A DNA stretch of 64,000 nt. Origin: Adiantum capillus-veneris. Lineage: Eukaryota; Streptophyta; Polypodiopsida; Polypodiales; Pteridaceae. The stretch spans positions 49,647,768 to 49,711,767 of the forward strand of contig CM043944.1 of NCBI GenBank assembly GCA_014529385.2, read 5' to 3'. Below, piece after piece: positions 21,159-32,360 of the stretch; the first letter of the stretch is position 1, and every line of letters begins with the position of its first letter. Made by a program: the position numbers and the translations under genes. Below the pieces are notes generated by a model. It ran no database searches, was not told the DNA's origin, and was given only the letters and a program-made list of their open reading frames with translations.

Positions 21159-21830
21159 TGACTTAAAATGAACACTTTTTTGAACTTTTCACTAGGCAGT
21201 CTTTTCATGATCTATTTTGAGCCTATAAATCAAGTCAAAACTTAATTTGGCTTAAAATATCAAGAAAAAGTAAATAATTTGAGTTTTGGAAAACTTTTGA
21301 AAATTTTACCTCAAAGTGTCCTTGAGCTTACCCACTGGTTCATACAACTTTTAAGCTTACTCTCTAGTTGGATTGAGTGGTTTGGAGTCTTTTCGTGCTA
21401 TTTCTAGCCGTAGACCTGAAACTCTGCAACTTCACATAAACAAATCACAGATGATTCATTTGGAGTGAGCAATGTTCTGAAATCCACCTCGGATCCTACT
21501 TACCCTACTCCTAGGTTCTCATGCAATGGGGTTGTGGAAAGTGTCCACAAACACTCGTTTTCTTATTTTTTACGGTTTTCAGAGCCTTGATCTTAAAACT
21601 TGTCTTGCCTTTCAATCGTTCTCCAAATCCTAACCTAAATCTACAATCCTACAATCCGAAAGGCACTCGGCAAGTACAACTTACCTCCAAGTTACCTCTA
21701 CACAGCAAAAGACAACAATCTTAAGCTATGCGGTTTCTAAAAAGAAAGTTTTACTCTAGGTGAACTTAGAGGAAGTTAATGGACAATTACACAAGACACT
21801 CGTGTTTTCCCTAGTTTAGGTCTCTTCGTC
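21159..21830. other. Remaining leader sequence next to the primer site
   Basis: A half-site AAAAGTAAATAATT occurs near 21267, and the rest shows no gene or repeat that I can identify. Confidence 0.4.
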
Positions 21831-21846
21831 CGTGGCAGCGGCGCCA
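21831..21846 (-). other. Primer binding site-like sequence (TGGCGCCGCTGCC)
   Basis: On the minus strand TGGCGCCGCTGCCACG follows an LTR end after two bases. It resembles the TGGCGCCGTTGCC-type primer site, which I recall as tRNA-Asp-like in some plant gypsy groups. It sets the element orientation as leftward. Confidence 0.6.
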
Positions 21847-21848
21847 AA

Positions 21849-22847
21849 TGTGGGACGCATGTCTAACCTCTCCGTCCTATCTTATTGCAGTATTAGCGAG
21901 AACCACGATTAATTTGTCAAACCATGGGACGAAGCTGACTCGACTAGTGCATAGAGGCTACAAGAGCTTGTCAATCTCTTGGAAACAACTAACAAATCGC
22001 ATCTAACTTAGGTTACACTCAAGTGACTAAAATCACCAAAAGCCAATCGCTCATCGGCAAGCAATCACATCCATTACAACATCAAATGATATCCAAACGT
22101 AACGAAACTTCTAGGACAAGTTTACAAGACCTAAGCACACATGCCTATGGTTCAAATCCCACTTTAGGTCAAGTTCCAAAATCGCAATTATTAACAGCAG
22201 TGGATTTTTGACCTAGTCGTTTTCGACCCAAAATGAATCTAAATGCTTAGCAATGATGTCCCAATATCTCGCCTATGCTTAGTTTTCAATTTAAAAGTGT
22301 AAATTACTAATTATGATGAAATAGGACGCGGGTCGGCGACACCAAAAGCTACGAAATACTGTGAATGACTTACGTCAATGCATAGAGCTCTTACCTGCGG
22401 TTGCAATGCAACAAATGCATTCGCAATGTGACAACCAAAGAGGGAGTAGGAAGCACGAGAAGGAGAGAAGCGAGTGCCGTTAGCTCACGCTGTGTATTTC
22501 TTATCCAAAAACTTAATAAAATCTTTACAAAGTTGGCCTTTATACCTTAGCCAAGGTCTAAAATGTGTAATGTCCGACGCCCAAGACCTTTGAGACTCCA
22601 CACTTATTGTATCTGCAACCTAGGTATAGTAACTGACGTGTTCTTTACAACTTGGAACTCCCATTGAGCCCGTAACACAATAAAATATTACAATGGCTTG
22701 AAATAAATTGGAAATTTATAATACGTGACCATTTTGGGAAAATGTGTAACTCCAATCTTTACTGCTTCTTCACTTTGATCTTCGATGTGCATCCATACAT
22801 CTTCAGTCTTTAGCAGCTTCTGTTAACTAATGTTGACTCAGTTAACA
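21849..22847 (-). repeat. Probable 5' LTR of the minus-strand element (about 1 kb)
   Basis: It starts TGTGGGACG next to the primer site. A likely outer end is GTTAACA at 22847, read on the minus strand as TGTTAAC. Directly beyond it, a plus-strand gypsy RT begins, which supports a boundary there. No second copy exists in the window, so the outer end is uncertain, no target duplication can be tested, and a solo or truncated element is possible. Confidence 0.5.
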
Positions 22848-22861
22848 CTAGGTAGCAATGC

Positions 22862-24047
22862 ATGAGAGGTATTTAATTATGGCACAAGATGCCCTTTGGT
22901 TTGGTGAATGCCTATGCAACATTTTAGGATTGTATAATTAGGGTGTTTGAGCCATATTTGGGTAAGTTTATCATGGTTTTTATGGATGATATAAGTTGCT
23001 ATAGTTTGATGGCTAATCATTTATCAAAGTTGAAGCTGTGTTTGTAAAGGCTAGATGAAGAGGGTGGTCAATTGAATCTCAATAAAGTGCAAGTTGGCTC
23101 AACCATGGGCTTATATGTTGGGTCATGTGGTCTCATAGAATGGTATAAAGGTTGATCCTAAAAAGGTGAAGGCTTTGGTATTTATGGAACCTCCAACCAA
23201 TGCAACAGGTTTGGCTTCCTTTTTGCACAAGTTGAAGTATTTGTCTAGGTCCTTTTGGATGCTTTCACAATATGTGTACCCTCTTCAAAAAATGATCCAA
23301 CAAGCTCATGGTTTTTTAGGGACTAAAGATGCATAGGTAGCCTTTGACAAGGTGAAGGAGATTCGTTGTCAGTGGGTTGTCCCCCCAACAATGAAGTACA
23401 CAAGGCATCTCATCAATATCCTCATTAAGAGATAAGCAAGTAGATGCGAATTTTAGACTTTGATGGTGGCTAAAGAGTAAGATTTGAAATGGTAAGAAGC
23501 TTATGATTTTCTACAATATGAGGGTTTATTAGATCACTAGTTGTAGTCTAGTAAGAAGGAACTGATCCTTAGAAGTATGAAGGATAAAAAATATTGTTGG
23601 ATCTTTGTATAGATTGAGCATGATGGCGTATTGAGGAGGTGTGTACCTATGCAAGGAAGAATGTAGATCATTATTGAGGCTCACATTGGGAGTTTGGGAA
23701 GGCACTTTTCCACTAGTATCATTTACAGGAAGATTCTATAGGCTGGTATGCGATGTGGCAAAGAATGATGTCAAATATTCAAGCCTTTTGCAAGACATTT
23801 GATATTTTCCAAAGACGGATAGATCCACTACAAAAAACATGATGACATTAACCACCATTCAACCTCTGGAGATATCCATGCAGTGGGGACTAGATTTTAA
23901 AAGGCCTTTCAAAAAGGTCACACTCAAGAACAATTACATAGTCATGGAAACATGCTATGTTAGTAATTGGGTGGAAGCCAAGGCACTCCCCAATAATGTA
24001 GCCAAATCCACAACTTGGTCTATATATGAACATATCATATATCACTA
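22862..24047 (+). pseudogene. Decayed Ty3/gypsy pol: RT to integrase core, left part
   Basis: Translated pieces in shifting frames match the RT (KMPFGLVNAYATF, then FIMVFMDDISCYS, the catalytic region, about 22895-23005) and the RT thumb region near 23120-23190. An HHCC-finger remnant (EAHIGSLGRHFSTS, about 23670) and an integrase core (QWGLDFKRPFKK...YVSNWVEAKALPNN, about 23880-24060) follow. Many stops and shifts show it is long dead. It breaks off at 24047-24052 at the copia-A target site and resumes at 33770. Confidence 0.8.
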
Positions 24048-24052
24048 TGGAT

Positions 24053-24239
24053 TGTTAGGGTTCAGGCCAATTGGCCAAACACCCATCACACTAACTATAC
24101 TAACCTTACCCATTCTTTTGATCATATAGAACACTAAGGAGTAATGAGGCAATTTTTGAACACTCACTAAGAGCTCCACCAACACTTGGTGTCATTCTTC
24201 TTCTCCCTCTCCCACATGCACCGCACCGTGCACTCTTCA
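24053..24239 (+). repeat. 5' LTR of copia-A (187 bp)
   Basis: It begins TGTTAGGGTTCAGGCC and ends CTCTTCA. The partner is at 33577-33764. Confidence 0.9.
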
Positions 24240-24241
24240 AG

Positions 24242-24253
24242 TGGTATCAAAGC
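24242..24253 (+). other. Primer binding site of copia-A
   Basis: TGGTATCAAAGC lies two bases inside the LTR, one mismatch from the initiator-Met primer site TGGTATCAGAGC. The following leader to about 25270 is gene-free. Confidence 0.8.
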
Positions 24254-25269
24254 TGGAGTGAAGACCTTGCATCATTGTGGCAACATTGTGGCAGAGATTG
24301 CGGTGAAGCTATGAAATTTTTAGTATTATATTGCAATAGAAATTTGATTGAGTAAAAGGTCAATTTTCGGCTTGGTTCCTTCCATTCTTATAGAAAACAT
24401 TATGGTCTACAACTTTCCAGTTGAAAGTTTTTCCAAATTCAACATCAATTTTTTAGGTACGTTTGGTCGATAAATTCTGAACGGTTTGAGAGATATCACC
24501 GATCAGTTGCAAGGTATTCAAGAAGCTGCAGATAGATTTGCAAACCATGTACGCATATTGTGTTGTTTTAGAGTGCTTTTGGAGCTGACTTGATCTCTAG
24601 ACATAGCAGATCTGCGAGCATCTTTGGCATTCACATCCATTACAATTCAAATGGGAGTTTGGATACATATGGTTTATGTGTGACTAGCACTTGAGAGTGC
24701 TTGTGCTCTATTGAGAGCATTTTACTCTCCGCAGGAATCTAGTTTTGTGCGTTTTCTTACATACTCATTGGTGCATGTTTGAGCACATGTCCTGTAATTT
24801 TAAAGTGACAGTTTCATGTTTTGTATGTACTTGTGTTGCAAATACTACCATTGTACATTGTGTGGAGCCAATTTTGGCTTGTTTTGGTAGTCTCGATTGT
24901 TTCTGAGACTCGATTTGGAAGAGTGCTTTCTGAGACTATGGCTAGTCATGTCTGCATAACCTTTTGTGAGGATTGTTATGTGAGTTTTTGAGCATTGGGG
25001 ACCGGGCTACCTAGTGTGAGGTGGACTGGGCTGCTGGAGATCCCCATTCATGGCCTCGCCATATGATATGTATAGACGAGTATAGGTGCTTTGATGCCAA
25101 GTTGACAGTTTCTTTGAGTAGTATATGCTATTATATGCCTAGAGAGCACTTTTGATACTTTATGTAATGATTTTGTCTTGAGAATTTGATCTCCATAGAG
25201 AGGAGACTCTACCAGATTTTTCCCGCAACTCCTCTAGTTTGCTTACCGCACTCTTTTGCATTAACATTC

Positions 25270-26506
25270 CAGCATCATTCCACTGAGTTTTTCATATGCC
25301 TACGTTGGGGTACTCAATGTAGCCTTCCCCCTGCATATTAAAACATTGCAATATCTTGTGGATATACTTTTCTTGTGACAACTCAAGTATTCCACATTTT
25401 TTATCCGTCTTAATACACATACCAAGAAAGTGATTTCCATCTTTCAAATCCTTCATAAAAAACTGCATGCTAAGTGACTTCTTCAAGCTGTAAATCTCAT
25501 CTTTAGACTTCCCAGCAATGAGCTTATCATCAAATAAAGTATCAAGATGATAAGTGAACCATCATTCAACTTCTTGAGGTATACAAGCAGTGATCATCTT
25601 GGATCCTTACATACCCTTGGGATTGCATGTACTTGTCAAACTTCATGTACCATTGCCTTGAGCTCTGCTTTAGTCCATACAATGCCTTATGCAATCTACA
25701 CACCAATTCTACCCTTGTAAGCTTTTTAGGTTTGACTTCAATTTTCTTGAAACCCTTACCAACCAATCTAGCCTTATACTTAGGTTTGAGATTTTTCTAC
25801 TGTGTACTTATTCTTGTACACCCATTTGCAAGGAAAGGCTAGAAACTCCGCAAATTCCCAAGTTTCATTTGCCATAATCGAGTTATACTCAAAGTGGATT
25901 GTCTGCTCCCACTTCGTGCTATCTTCCACCTCAATAGCCTCTTGGTAGCAAGTAGGCTCTCGACAGTCAATGCCCAACAAATAGTCTAACCCTAGCTAAA
26001 AATGTGCAGGGACATGAGATACACGTATATAACTCCTCATTGTATAACTATTGAACTCTGCTATCTTAGGAGCATCACTAGTGCTCTCTGGAGCTCTACT
26101 AGTGGTAGATACAACATCAGGTGATTGAGTTGTATGAGATACACGTATAGATCTCCTCATTGCCTAAATGCTGGACTTTGCTATCTCAAGAGAATTACTA
26201 GTGCTCTCTAGAGCTCTACTAATGGTAGGTACATCATTAGATGATTGAGTTGTTTGTAAAATTGAACTTGCTACGTATTGGAATATCACTTTTGATACTC
26301 AACCTCTTTCACAGGCTATCTATGCATCTTTGATCATTAAACATCACTTGTGAGCTCTGAATAACTCTGTGAGATTCAAGGTGCAAGAGATAATAACCCA
26401 TCTCTCCATCTACACCATAGCCAATGACGATGGATTTGTAAGACTTGGGGTCCAAATTCTTTCTAATCTCTTTAGGCACATGTGAGAATTCTTCACACCC
26501 GAACAC
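25270..26506 (-). pseudogene. copia-A RT and integrase end, inverted
   Basis: On the minus strand, 26506-26309 encodes the integrase tail (VFGCEEFSHVPKEIRKNLDPKS...VMFNDQ). Then 25980-25780 is the start of RT (KWVYKNKYTVEKS), 25770-25566 carries the RT motif ALYGLKQSSRQWY, and 25565-25270 holds a degraded YVDD region (LFDDKLIAGKSKDEI) and following residues to PNVGI. It stops abruptly near 25270, at the point where the plus-strand remainder resumes near 32790. Confidence 0.8.
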
Positions 26507-26514
26507 AAATTAGG

Positions 26515-26969
26515 AAGAGAATGGGGTCTAGGAGGGCCTCTTTTTTGGACAGTTTAAGGAATTCAAACCTCTTGTATTAAGAAAGCAATCAAAGGACATC
26601 TTTTAATTTCAAAAAGGCAAAACAACTAGTATATTTGAATTTCAATTTTTCCCCCAAAATGAAATTTAAAATCTAGCAAGAAAAACCATACCATGTAACA
26701 TATCTACAAAAATAGCTCGGCGTGTAGATTATAGGTCTATAATCTTAACTCAACTTGGTGATTATATGTAGGAGTTATGGAAGGCCAAAAATCATGAAGT
26801 TTTCCATTCCCTTTTTTGGGGAGAAAAGTGCATCCTTTGACCACTCTTACACCTCTCTTACACACCCACCATTCTTGCACACATGGCATGCATCTATTTT
26901 TTGTCAAAATGTTAGTCATCTCCATAATCTCATGGAAAATAAAGAGGCCCTCCTAGACCTCATCCTCTT
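26515..26969. mobile_element. Candidate MITE: 455 bp with ~28-bp terminal inverted repeats
   Basis: The left end (from 26515, core GGTCTAGGAGGGCCTCTTT) recurs inverted at the right end (to 26969). About 25 of 28 positions match. The interior is AT-rich and non-coding. It sits in a gap of the inverted copia-A coding region. No convincing target duplication can be read beside it. Confidence 0.5.
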
Positions 26970-27078
26970 GAAACCAATTTCTTAGTTAGCTTTGGCATGT
27001 CTGACACCTCGCAACATGAAGACGGTACCATTATGCATACATAACTTCACACTCCAATGCCACACAAGTTAATGAGAA

Positions 27079-27441
27079 TCAGTTTCGAGAGAAAAGCACT
27101 AGTAACATCACTAAAAACAACCTCTCCCTGAGGGCTATAGTTACTAATAGAATGTTAAATGTATCACATGATGCAAGCAAAAAGCATAGCAAGAAAATGG
27201 CTTTCATTTCATCATCAAAATTCAATGCCTTTGATGTAAGTTGTGTAACCAAGCTATTGAGCTCATTTAAGTGGGAACGGATACTGCTACCTTTTGTCAT
27301 GTTCAAACACATAAGCTTCTTTAAACAAACTTTGTTTGATGCACTTTTGCCATCCCAAGTTGAGCATATGACTCCCGTAATTTCTTTGTAGTAGTCTTGT
27401 CCATAATCATGAAGAAAATGGACTCAACAAGATGTAGGTGA
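27079..27441 (-). pseudogene. copia-A gag, central part (inverted)
   Basis: Minus-strand pieces read as a copia gag (KKLRESYAQLGMAKVHQ, then MCLNMTKGSSIRSHLNELNSL), including the conserved middle of the UBN2/Gag domain. It is directly continued across copia-B by 32588-32770. Confidence 0.75.
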
Positions 27442-27668
27442 TGTTACCATATACATGTGGTAGTGATGTGTGTGAACACACTAGGACCGCCGGGGCATTT
27501 TTTCCCTCTTTAGGAGGTTTTTTCCCCCGTGCATTGTATATACGCCCATCACTCTAGGGCTATCTATCTTTCCATTGCACACTAAGTAACACACTCTCTA
27601 TTGTGTGCCTTGAGCTTCCTTCGTCTTCTCCAAGCTGTGTGTGTTTCTCTGCAACCCTAATTCCAACA
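27442..27668 (+). repeat. 5' LTR of copia-B (227 bp)
   Basis: It starts TGTTACCATATAC and ends TTCCAACA. A TATA-like TGTATATA lies near 27535. Confidence 0.95.
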
Positions 27669-27670
27669 AT

Positions 27671-27682
27671 TGGTATCAGAGC
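27671..27682 (+). other. Primer binding site of copia-B (initiator Met tRNA)
   Basis: A perfect TGGTATCAGAGC lies two bases inside the LTR. Confidence 0.95.
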
Positions 27683-27998
27683 AGGTCACGTCCTCCCGGG
27701 CTTAGTCGCCAGCTGCTCCAGCACACGCCTGCTCACTTTCTCCGATTTCAGTGAGCTTTGGCGAGCATTTGCAGGTCGACAAATATTGATTTTGATTTGG
27801 GCTCATTTCGGCCTCCGTTTCCACTACGGGCAGTACTGCACAGGCTATTTCGTCATTTTGTGCAGATTTTCTGTCAGTGCCGTTTTCTGCATGACAGGTG
27901 CCTTATAGTCTTCTACGGTTTGTGCTATATAGCACAAGTTGTTCCCGCTCCATTTATCCTATTTTCGGGCAGTTTTCACATCAGGTGCAGCATTTACC

Positions 27999-30374
27999 AT
28001 GGCTGACAACAACAACACAGATGTGTTCAAGATGTTTGCTACTGAGGACAGGTTGGATGGGGACAACTACCCTATGTGGGCTTATATGATGCAACATGTT
28101 CTTGTGTCAAAAGGTGTCTGGAACATTGTGAAGGGCATTGATGTACGTCCTGGTTCTGAAGATGTATGCGATGTTGAGGATGTTGCAGGTCTTGCTGCAA
28201 GGATTGCAGCTGTTAGAGTTGTTTTGCCTACGGCAGAACAAGCTCGTTGGGATGTTAAGGATGCGCAGGCTCATGCATTGATTGCGTTGTCTGTGAAGCG
28301 CACCATTATTCCTCACATCCGTTCAGCAAAATCTGCAAAACAGGCTTGGGATATTCTAGCAGGTTTTTATGCAAGCCACAATGAGGCTAAAATTGCTTTG
28401 CTACGTAAAGAGCTAGAGTCGAAGATTATGCATGAGGAAGATGATATGGACACTTTCCTTGCTAGTGTCAAGGATATCAATGAGCAACTCATTTCTGCAG
28501 GTGAAGTCATTTCGGACAGTTCCCTTGTGCAGACTGTTCTTGATGCCTTACCAGATTCCTACCAGAATTTTGCTAGTACTTGGAGACTGATGACCCAAGG
28601 AAATCCTGAAGTTTTCAAGTTTGATGCATTATGCACATTGTTGTTGCAAGAGTCACTTTCTAGAAAAAACAGGACTAGGCAGCGTGCAGTTGAACAGGCT
28701 TTTATTGCTTCTCAAAGAAAGGGTGGTAACAGTAATGCAGCCACTTCTTATGGTTCTGCTACGAGTGGCAAAAATTCTGTTCCTAATGCTTTTGCTGGCA
28801 GCACTTCGTCTAGCAATTCTGGTGATAAGGGCAAAAAGAAGATGCGTTGCCATTATTGTAAAGCCAATGATCACTTGATCAAGTCGTGTCCTAAGTTGAA
28901 GGCCAAAGAGGCTAAGAAGAAAGAGGGTGGTTCCACTGCAAATGTTGGTTCCACTACAAATGCAGCCATTGTTGAGTCTTCTGTGAAAGGAGATTGTGAT
29001 GCTGATGTTGATGCAGAATGGGCTTTTAGTGCAGAGTGCACTTACAATCCTGCTGTCCATGATGCATGCTTGTCAGTTGCTGCAGATTCACATGTGTGGT
29101 ATTTCGACAGTGGTGCTACAAAGCACATTACCTCACATCGTGAATTGTTTACCTCTCTCGAGTCTGTCCCTCATGGGAATTCAGTCACTTGTGCCAACAA
29201 CGCCTCTTATCCAGTTCAGGGAGTTGGAAAGATTGTGCTCACTGCTGCTAATGGCAGTTCCTTCACACTTGTTGATGCACTTTATGTACCTGGGATCAAG
29301 AAGAATCTCTTGTCTGTATCCGCACTTGCTAGACTTGGACTTGTAGTCAAATTTGTGGATGACAGATGTACAGTTCATGATCTCAGTTTTGGTGATGAAA
29401 TTGTTGCATCTGGGCTTTTGTGCCGTGGGCTGTATAAGCTCACTTTGTATGACAAGTGTGGACAAAATTTTGCAAATGCTGTTGCAGATTCAAGGGCTAT
29501 TTCAGATGCAAAACTTTGGCATGCACGTTTTGGTCATCTGAATTTTGCCAGTTTGCTGCGTTTGCAGAAATCTGATATGGTTGCTTCTTTGCCGCCTCTT
29601 GAAGCACCTGTCAAACATGTTTGTGAAGGCTGTATTCTGGGTAAAATGCAGCGTTCTAAGTTTCCAAAGGATGGTTCAGTTAGGGCCACATGCAGGTTGC
29701 AGCTTGTGCATAGTGATGTTTGTGGGCCCATGCAAACTCCGTCCTTGGGCAATTACCTGTACTTCGTGACTTTCATTGATGATTACTCCAGGCATGCATG
29801 GGTATTTCCGCTTAAAGAGAAGTCCGAAGTTTTTATGTGCTTCAAACAATTTTTGGCTATGGCTGAAAATGTCTCAAAATGTACTATGGGCACCCTCCGT
29901 TCCGATCGAGGGGGGGAGTATATGTCTCATGAATTTAATGCATTTCTGGCTAGTCTTGGGATAAAACACCAATGTATAGTGCCTTATACACCTCAGCAAA
30001 ATGGTGTTGCTGAGAGGAAAAACAGGTCACTAACGGAAATGGCACGATGTATGGTCAAAAGTCAAGCTTTTCCGCATTCTTTTTGGCTTGAGGCCATCAT
30101 GTGTGCCACTTATGTACTTAACAGGTGTCCTACGAAAGCTTTGCAGTCTATTACTCCATATGAAGCATGGCATGATAGAAAACCTTCTATTGAGCACATG
30201 CGTGTTTTTGGCTGTTTGGCATATGCTTTGGTGCCACAAGTGCAGCGCAGAAAATTGGATGATAAGGCTGTCAAATGTATTTTTGTTGGTTATAGTGCTG
30301 AAAGCAAAGGTTACAGGTTGTATCATCCGCAAACAAAACGTATTCTGGTTTCACGGGATGTAGTGTTTGTGTAA
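27999..30374 (+). CDS. copia-B Gag, protease and integrase part of the polyprotein
   Basis: The likely start is ATG 27999 (MADNNNTDVFKMF); an in-frame Met at 27939 has no Gag-like sequence after it. Order: Gag (residues ~20-260), CCHC knuckle CHYCKANDHLIKSC (~282), protease DSGA in WYFDSGATKHITS (~367), and the pre-integrase HARFGH...CEGC finger (~507-550). The integrase core follows with SDVCGP (~572), RSDRGGEY (~636) and PQQNGVAERKN. It ends at TAA 30372-30374 (SRDVVFV-stop). The next codons continue the normal protein in the same frame, so the stop is probably a single nonsense change in this copy. Confidence 0.92.
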   Translation: MADNNNTDVFKMFATEDRLDGDNYPMWAYMMQHVLVSKGVWNIVKGIDVRPGSEDVCDVEDVAGLAARIAAVRVVLPTAEQARWDVKDAQAHALIALSVKRTIIPHIRSAKSAKQAWDILAGFYASHNEAKIALLRKELESKIMHEEDDMDTFLASVKDINEQLISAGEVISDSSLVQTVLDALPDSYQNFASTWRLMTQGNPEVFKFDALCTLLLQESLSRKNRTRQRAVEQAFIASQRKGGNSNAATSYGSATSGKNSVPNAFAGSTSSSNSGDKGKKKMRCHYCKANDHLIKSCPKLKAKEAKKKEGGSTANVGSTTNAAIVESSVKGDCDADVDAEWAFSAECTYNPAVHDACLSVAADSHVWYFDSGATKHITSHRELFTSLESVPHGNSVTCANNASYPVQGVGKIVLTAANGSSFTLVDALYVPGIKKNLLSVSALARLGLVVKFVDDRCTVHDLSFGDEIVASGLLCRGLYKLTLYDKCGQNFANAVADSRAISDAKLWHARFGHLNFASLLRLQKSDMVASLPPLEAPVKHVCEGCILGKMQRSKFPKDGSVRATCRLQLVHSDVCGPMQTPSLGNYLYFVTFIDDYSRHAWVFPLKEKSEVFMCFKQFLAMAENVSKCTMGTLRSDRGGEYMSHEFNAFLASLGIKHQCIVPYTPQQNGVAERKNRSLTEMARCMVKSQAFPHSFWLEAIMCATYVLNRCPTKALQSITPYEAWHDRKPSIEHMRVFGCLAYALVPQVQRRKLDDKAVKCIFVGYSAESKGYRLYHPQTKRILVSRDVVFV

Positions 30375-32285
30375 GACTCTGTTCAGCCCTTGCTGTCATG
30401 TACTAGAGACAGTAATGTAAGCTCACAGGACATTTATGACACTTTGTTGCCTCTTTTCAGTGGTGGAAATACGAATGTAAGTTCCAATGAGGCAAATGTA
30501 CAGCCTATGGGGGTTTCTGAAAATGTTTTAGAACAGCCTATTACTGATGCAGATGTACATGATGTACTTGATGAGGAAAGGGCTGAAAATGAGCAGGCTA
30601 GAGGTATGCCAAAATGGATGGTGCGCACTTTGCGTGACAGTAAATTGGATGCACCTTTATCTAGTCGTACTCGTTCAGGCTCTCGCCATGCATCTTATGC
30701 ATCAGATTGTTATGCTTTGGCTGTGTCTAGTTTACATGATGTTGAGGAGCCTCTGTCTTTTGATGAAGCACAGAATTCAGAAAATTGGATTGCTGCCATG
30801 AAATCAGAATATGATGCACTTATAAAGAATGACACATGGACTTTATGTGATTTGCCTCCTGGCAAAAAGGCCATTGGTACGAAGTGGGTTTACAAGTTGA
30901 AACGCAAGCCGGATGGTGAGATCGATCGCCATAAGGCTCGACTTGTTGCAAAGGGTTATGCACAACAAAAAGGCATAGATTATGAAGAGACTTTTGCTCC
31001 CACTTGTCGTATGACTACTGTGCGTTTTCTATGTGCATTGGCAGCTCATTTTGGTTGGGATGTACATCAATCAGACATTGTTACTGCTTTCTTGAATGGT
31101 GACATATTTGAGGAAGTTTATGTAACGCAGCCTCGCGGTTTTGTCATAAAAGGACAAGAGGACAAAGTGTGCAAATGTAAGAAGGCTTTGTATGGGTTGA
31201 AGCAATCTCCTCGTGCTTGGTATGAGAAATCTGACACTCATTTGGTTAAACGAGGCTTTCGTAACAGTCCAACAGAAAGCACATTGTATGTAAAGCGTGA
31301 GGATGATGTATTTCTCATTGTGGTTCTTTATGTTGATGATTTGCTGATCACTGGACCAAATGAGAGACATATTGCTGAATTTAAGGCTGATTTGAATGCT
31401 ACTTTCAAGATGAAAGATTTGGGGCTGTTGCATCATTACTTGGGTATACAGTTTAAGCAGTGTGATGGTGGTATTGCCTTGTGTCAGAAAAGTTACATAG
31501 AGACATTGCTATATAAGTTTGGACTTGAGGATTGCAAACCTATTGCCACTCCCATGGAAACAGGTTTGAAGTTGAGTCTACATGATGCTGGCGATCCTGC
31601 TGATGTCACTCTTTACCAAACTGCTGTTGGCTGCCTCATTTATGTATGCAACACGAGGCCAGATATTCAGTTTGCAGTCTCGCAGGTCAGCAGATTTATG
31701 CATAGCCCAGGGTCTAAGCATTGGCAGGCTGTCAAGAGGATTTTCCGCTACCTTAGTGGCACTTTACATCTTGGCTTGTTTTATCCCAAGGGGGGATCAT
31801 TGCCGCCAGACTTACATGCTTTTTCGGACTCAGATTGGGCTGGTTGTTTTAACACGCGAGTGTCCACAATTGGCTTTTGTTTCATGCTTGGCAGTTCATG
31901 TATATCATGGTTGAGCAAGAAGCAACCTACTGTGGCCACTTCGAGTTGTGAGGCTAAGTACAGGGTAGTCTTCACAGCTACGGTTGAGTGTGTATGGCTC
32001 AGACGCCTTATGGCTGACTTGGGTGTTGGACAGGACACTGCCAACACTATCTACACTGACAGTCAGAGCGCATTGGCAGTTGCGAGGAACCCAGTTTTTC
32101 ATGCTCGCACAAAGCACATTGAGGTGCATTACCACTATGTCAGGGAGAGGCTCTCAGCAGGAGAGATCAGCTTGTCTTATGTGCCAACACAGGACAACCT
32201 TGCAGATCTTTTCACAAAGGCATTGTCTCGTGAGAAGCTTGAAGCTTTCCGCAAAGCTTTGGGCTTACTCCCCTTTGTGGACTGA
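30375..32285 (+). CDS. copia-B reverse transcriptase and RNase H part
   Basis: The same frame as the upstream part resumes right after the TAA. RT motifs: KWVYKLKRKPDGEIDRHKAR, the catalytic YVDDLL (about 31332), and ALYGLKQSPRAWYE. RNase H: SDSDWAG, TDSQSALAVARNPVF, HARTKHIEVHYHYVRE and DNLADLFTKAL. One oddity is CEAKY where copia elements usually read EAEY, which may touch a catalytic or adjacent acidic residue. The stop is at 32283-32285, 75 bp before the 3' LTR. Confidence 0.92.
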   Translation, partial: DSVQPLLSCTRDSNVSSQDIYDTLLPLFSGGNTNVSSNEANVQPMGVSENVLEQPITDADVHDVLDEERAENEQARGMPKWMVRTLRDSKLDAPLSSRTRSGSRHASYASDCYALAVSSLHDVEEPLSFDEAQNSENWIAAMKSEYDALIKNDTWTLCDLPPGKKAIGTKWVYKLKRKPDGEIDRHKARLVAKGYAQQKGIDYEETFAPTCRMTTVRFLCALAAHFGWDVHQSDIVTAFLNGDIFEEVYVTQPRGFVIKGQEDKVCKCKKALYGLKQSPRAWYEKSDTHLVKRGFRNSPTESTLYVKREDDVFLIVVLYVDDLLITGPNERHIAEFKADLNATFKMKDLGLLHHYLGIQFKQCDGGIALCQKSYIETLLYKFGLEDCKPIATPMETGLKLSLHDAGDPADVTLYQTAVGCLIYVCNTRPDIQFAVSQVSRFMHSPGSKHWQAVKRIFRYLSGTLHLGLFYPKGGSLPPDLHAFSDSDWAGCFNTRVSTIGFCFMLGSSCISWLSKKQPTVATSSCEAKYRVVFTATVECVWLRRLMADLGVGQDTANTIYTDSQSALAVARNPVFHARTKHIEVHYHYVRERLSAGEISLSYVPTQDNLADLFTKALSREKLEAFRKALGLLPFVD

Positions 32286-32350
32286 TCCTCTCCTCAGGGC
32301 ATGGCACTTCCCTTTACTCATGTGCCATCTCTCGTTCACCGCATCACTCC

Positions 32351-32360
32351 AGGGGGGATT
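32351..32360 (+). other. Polypurine tract of copia-B
   Basis: AGGGGGGATT directly precedes the TG of the 3' LTR. Confidence 0.85.
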
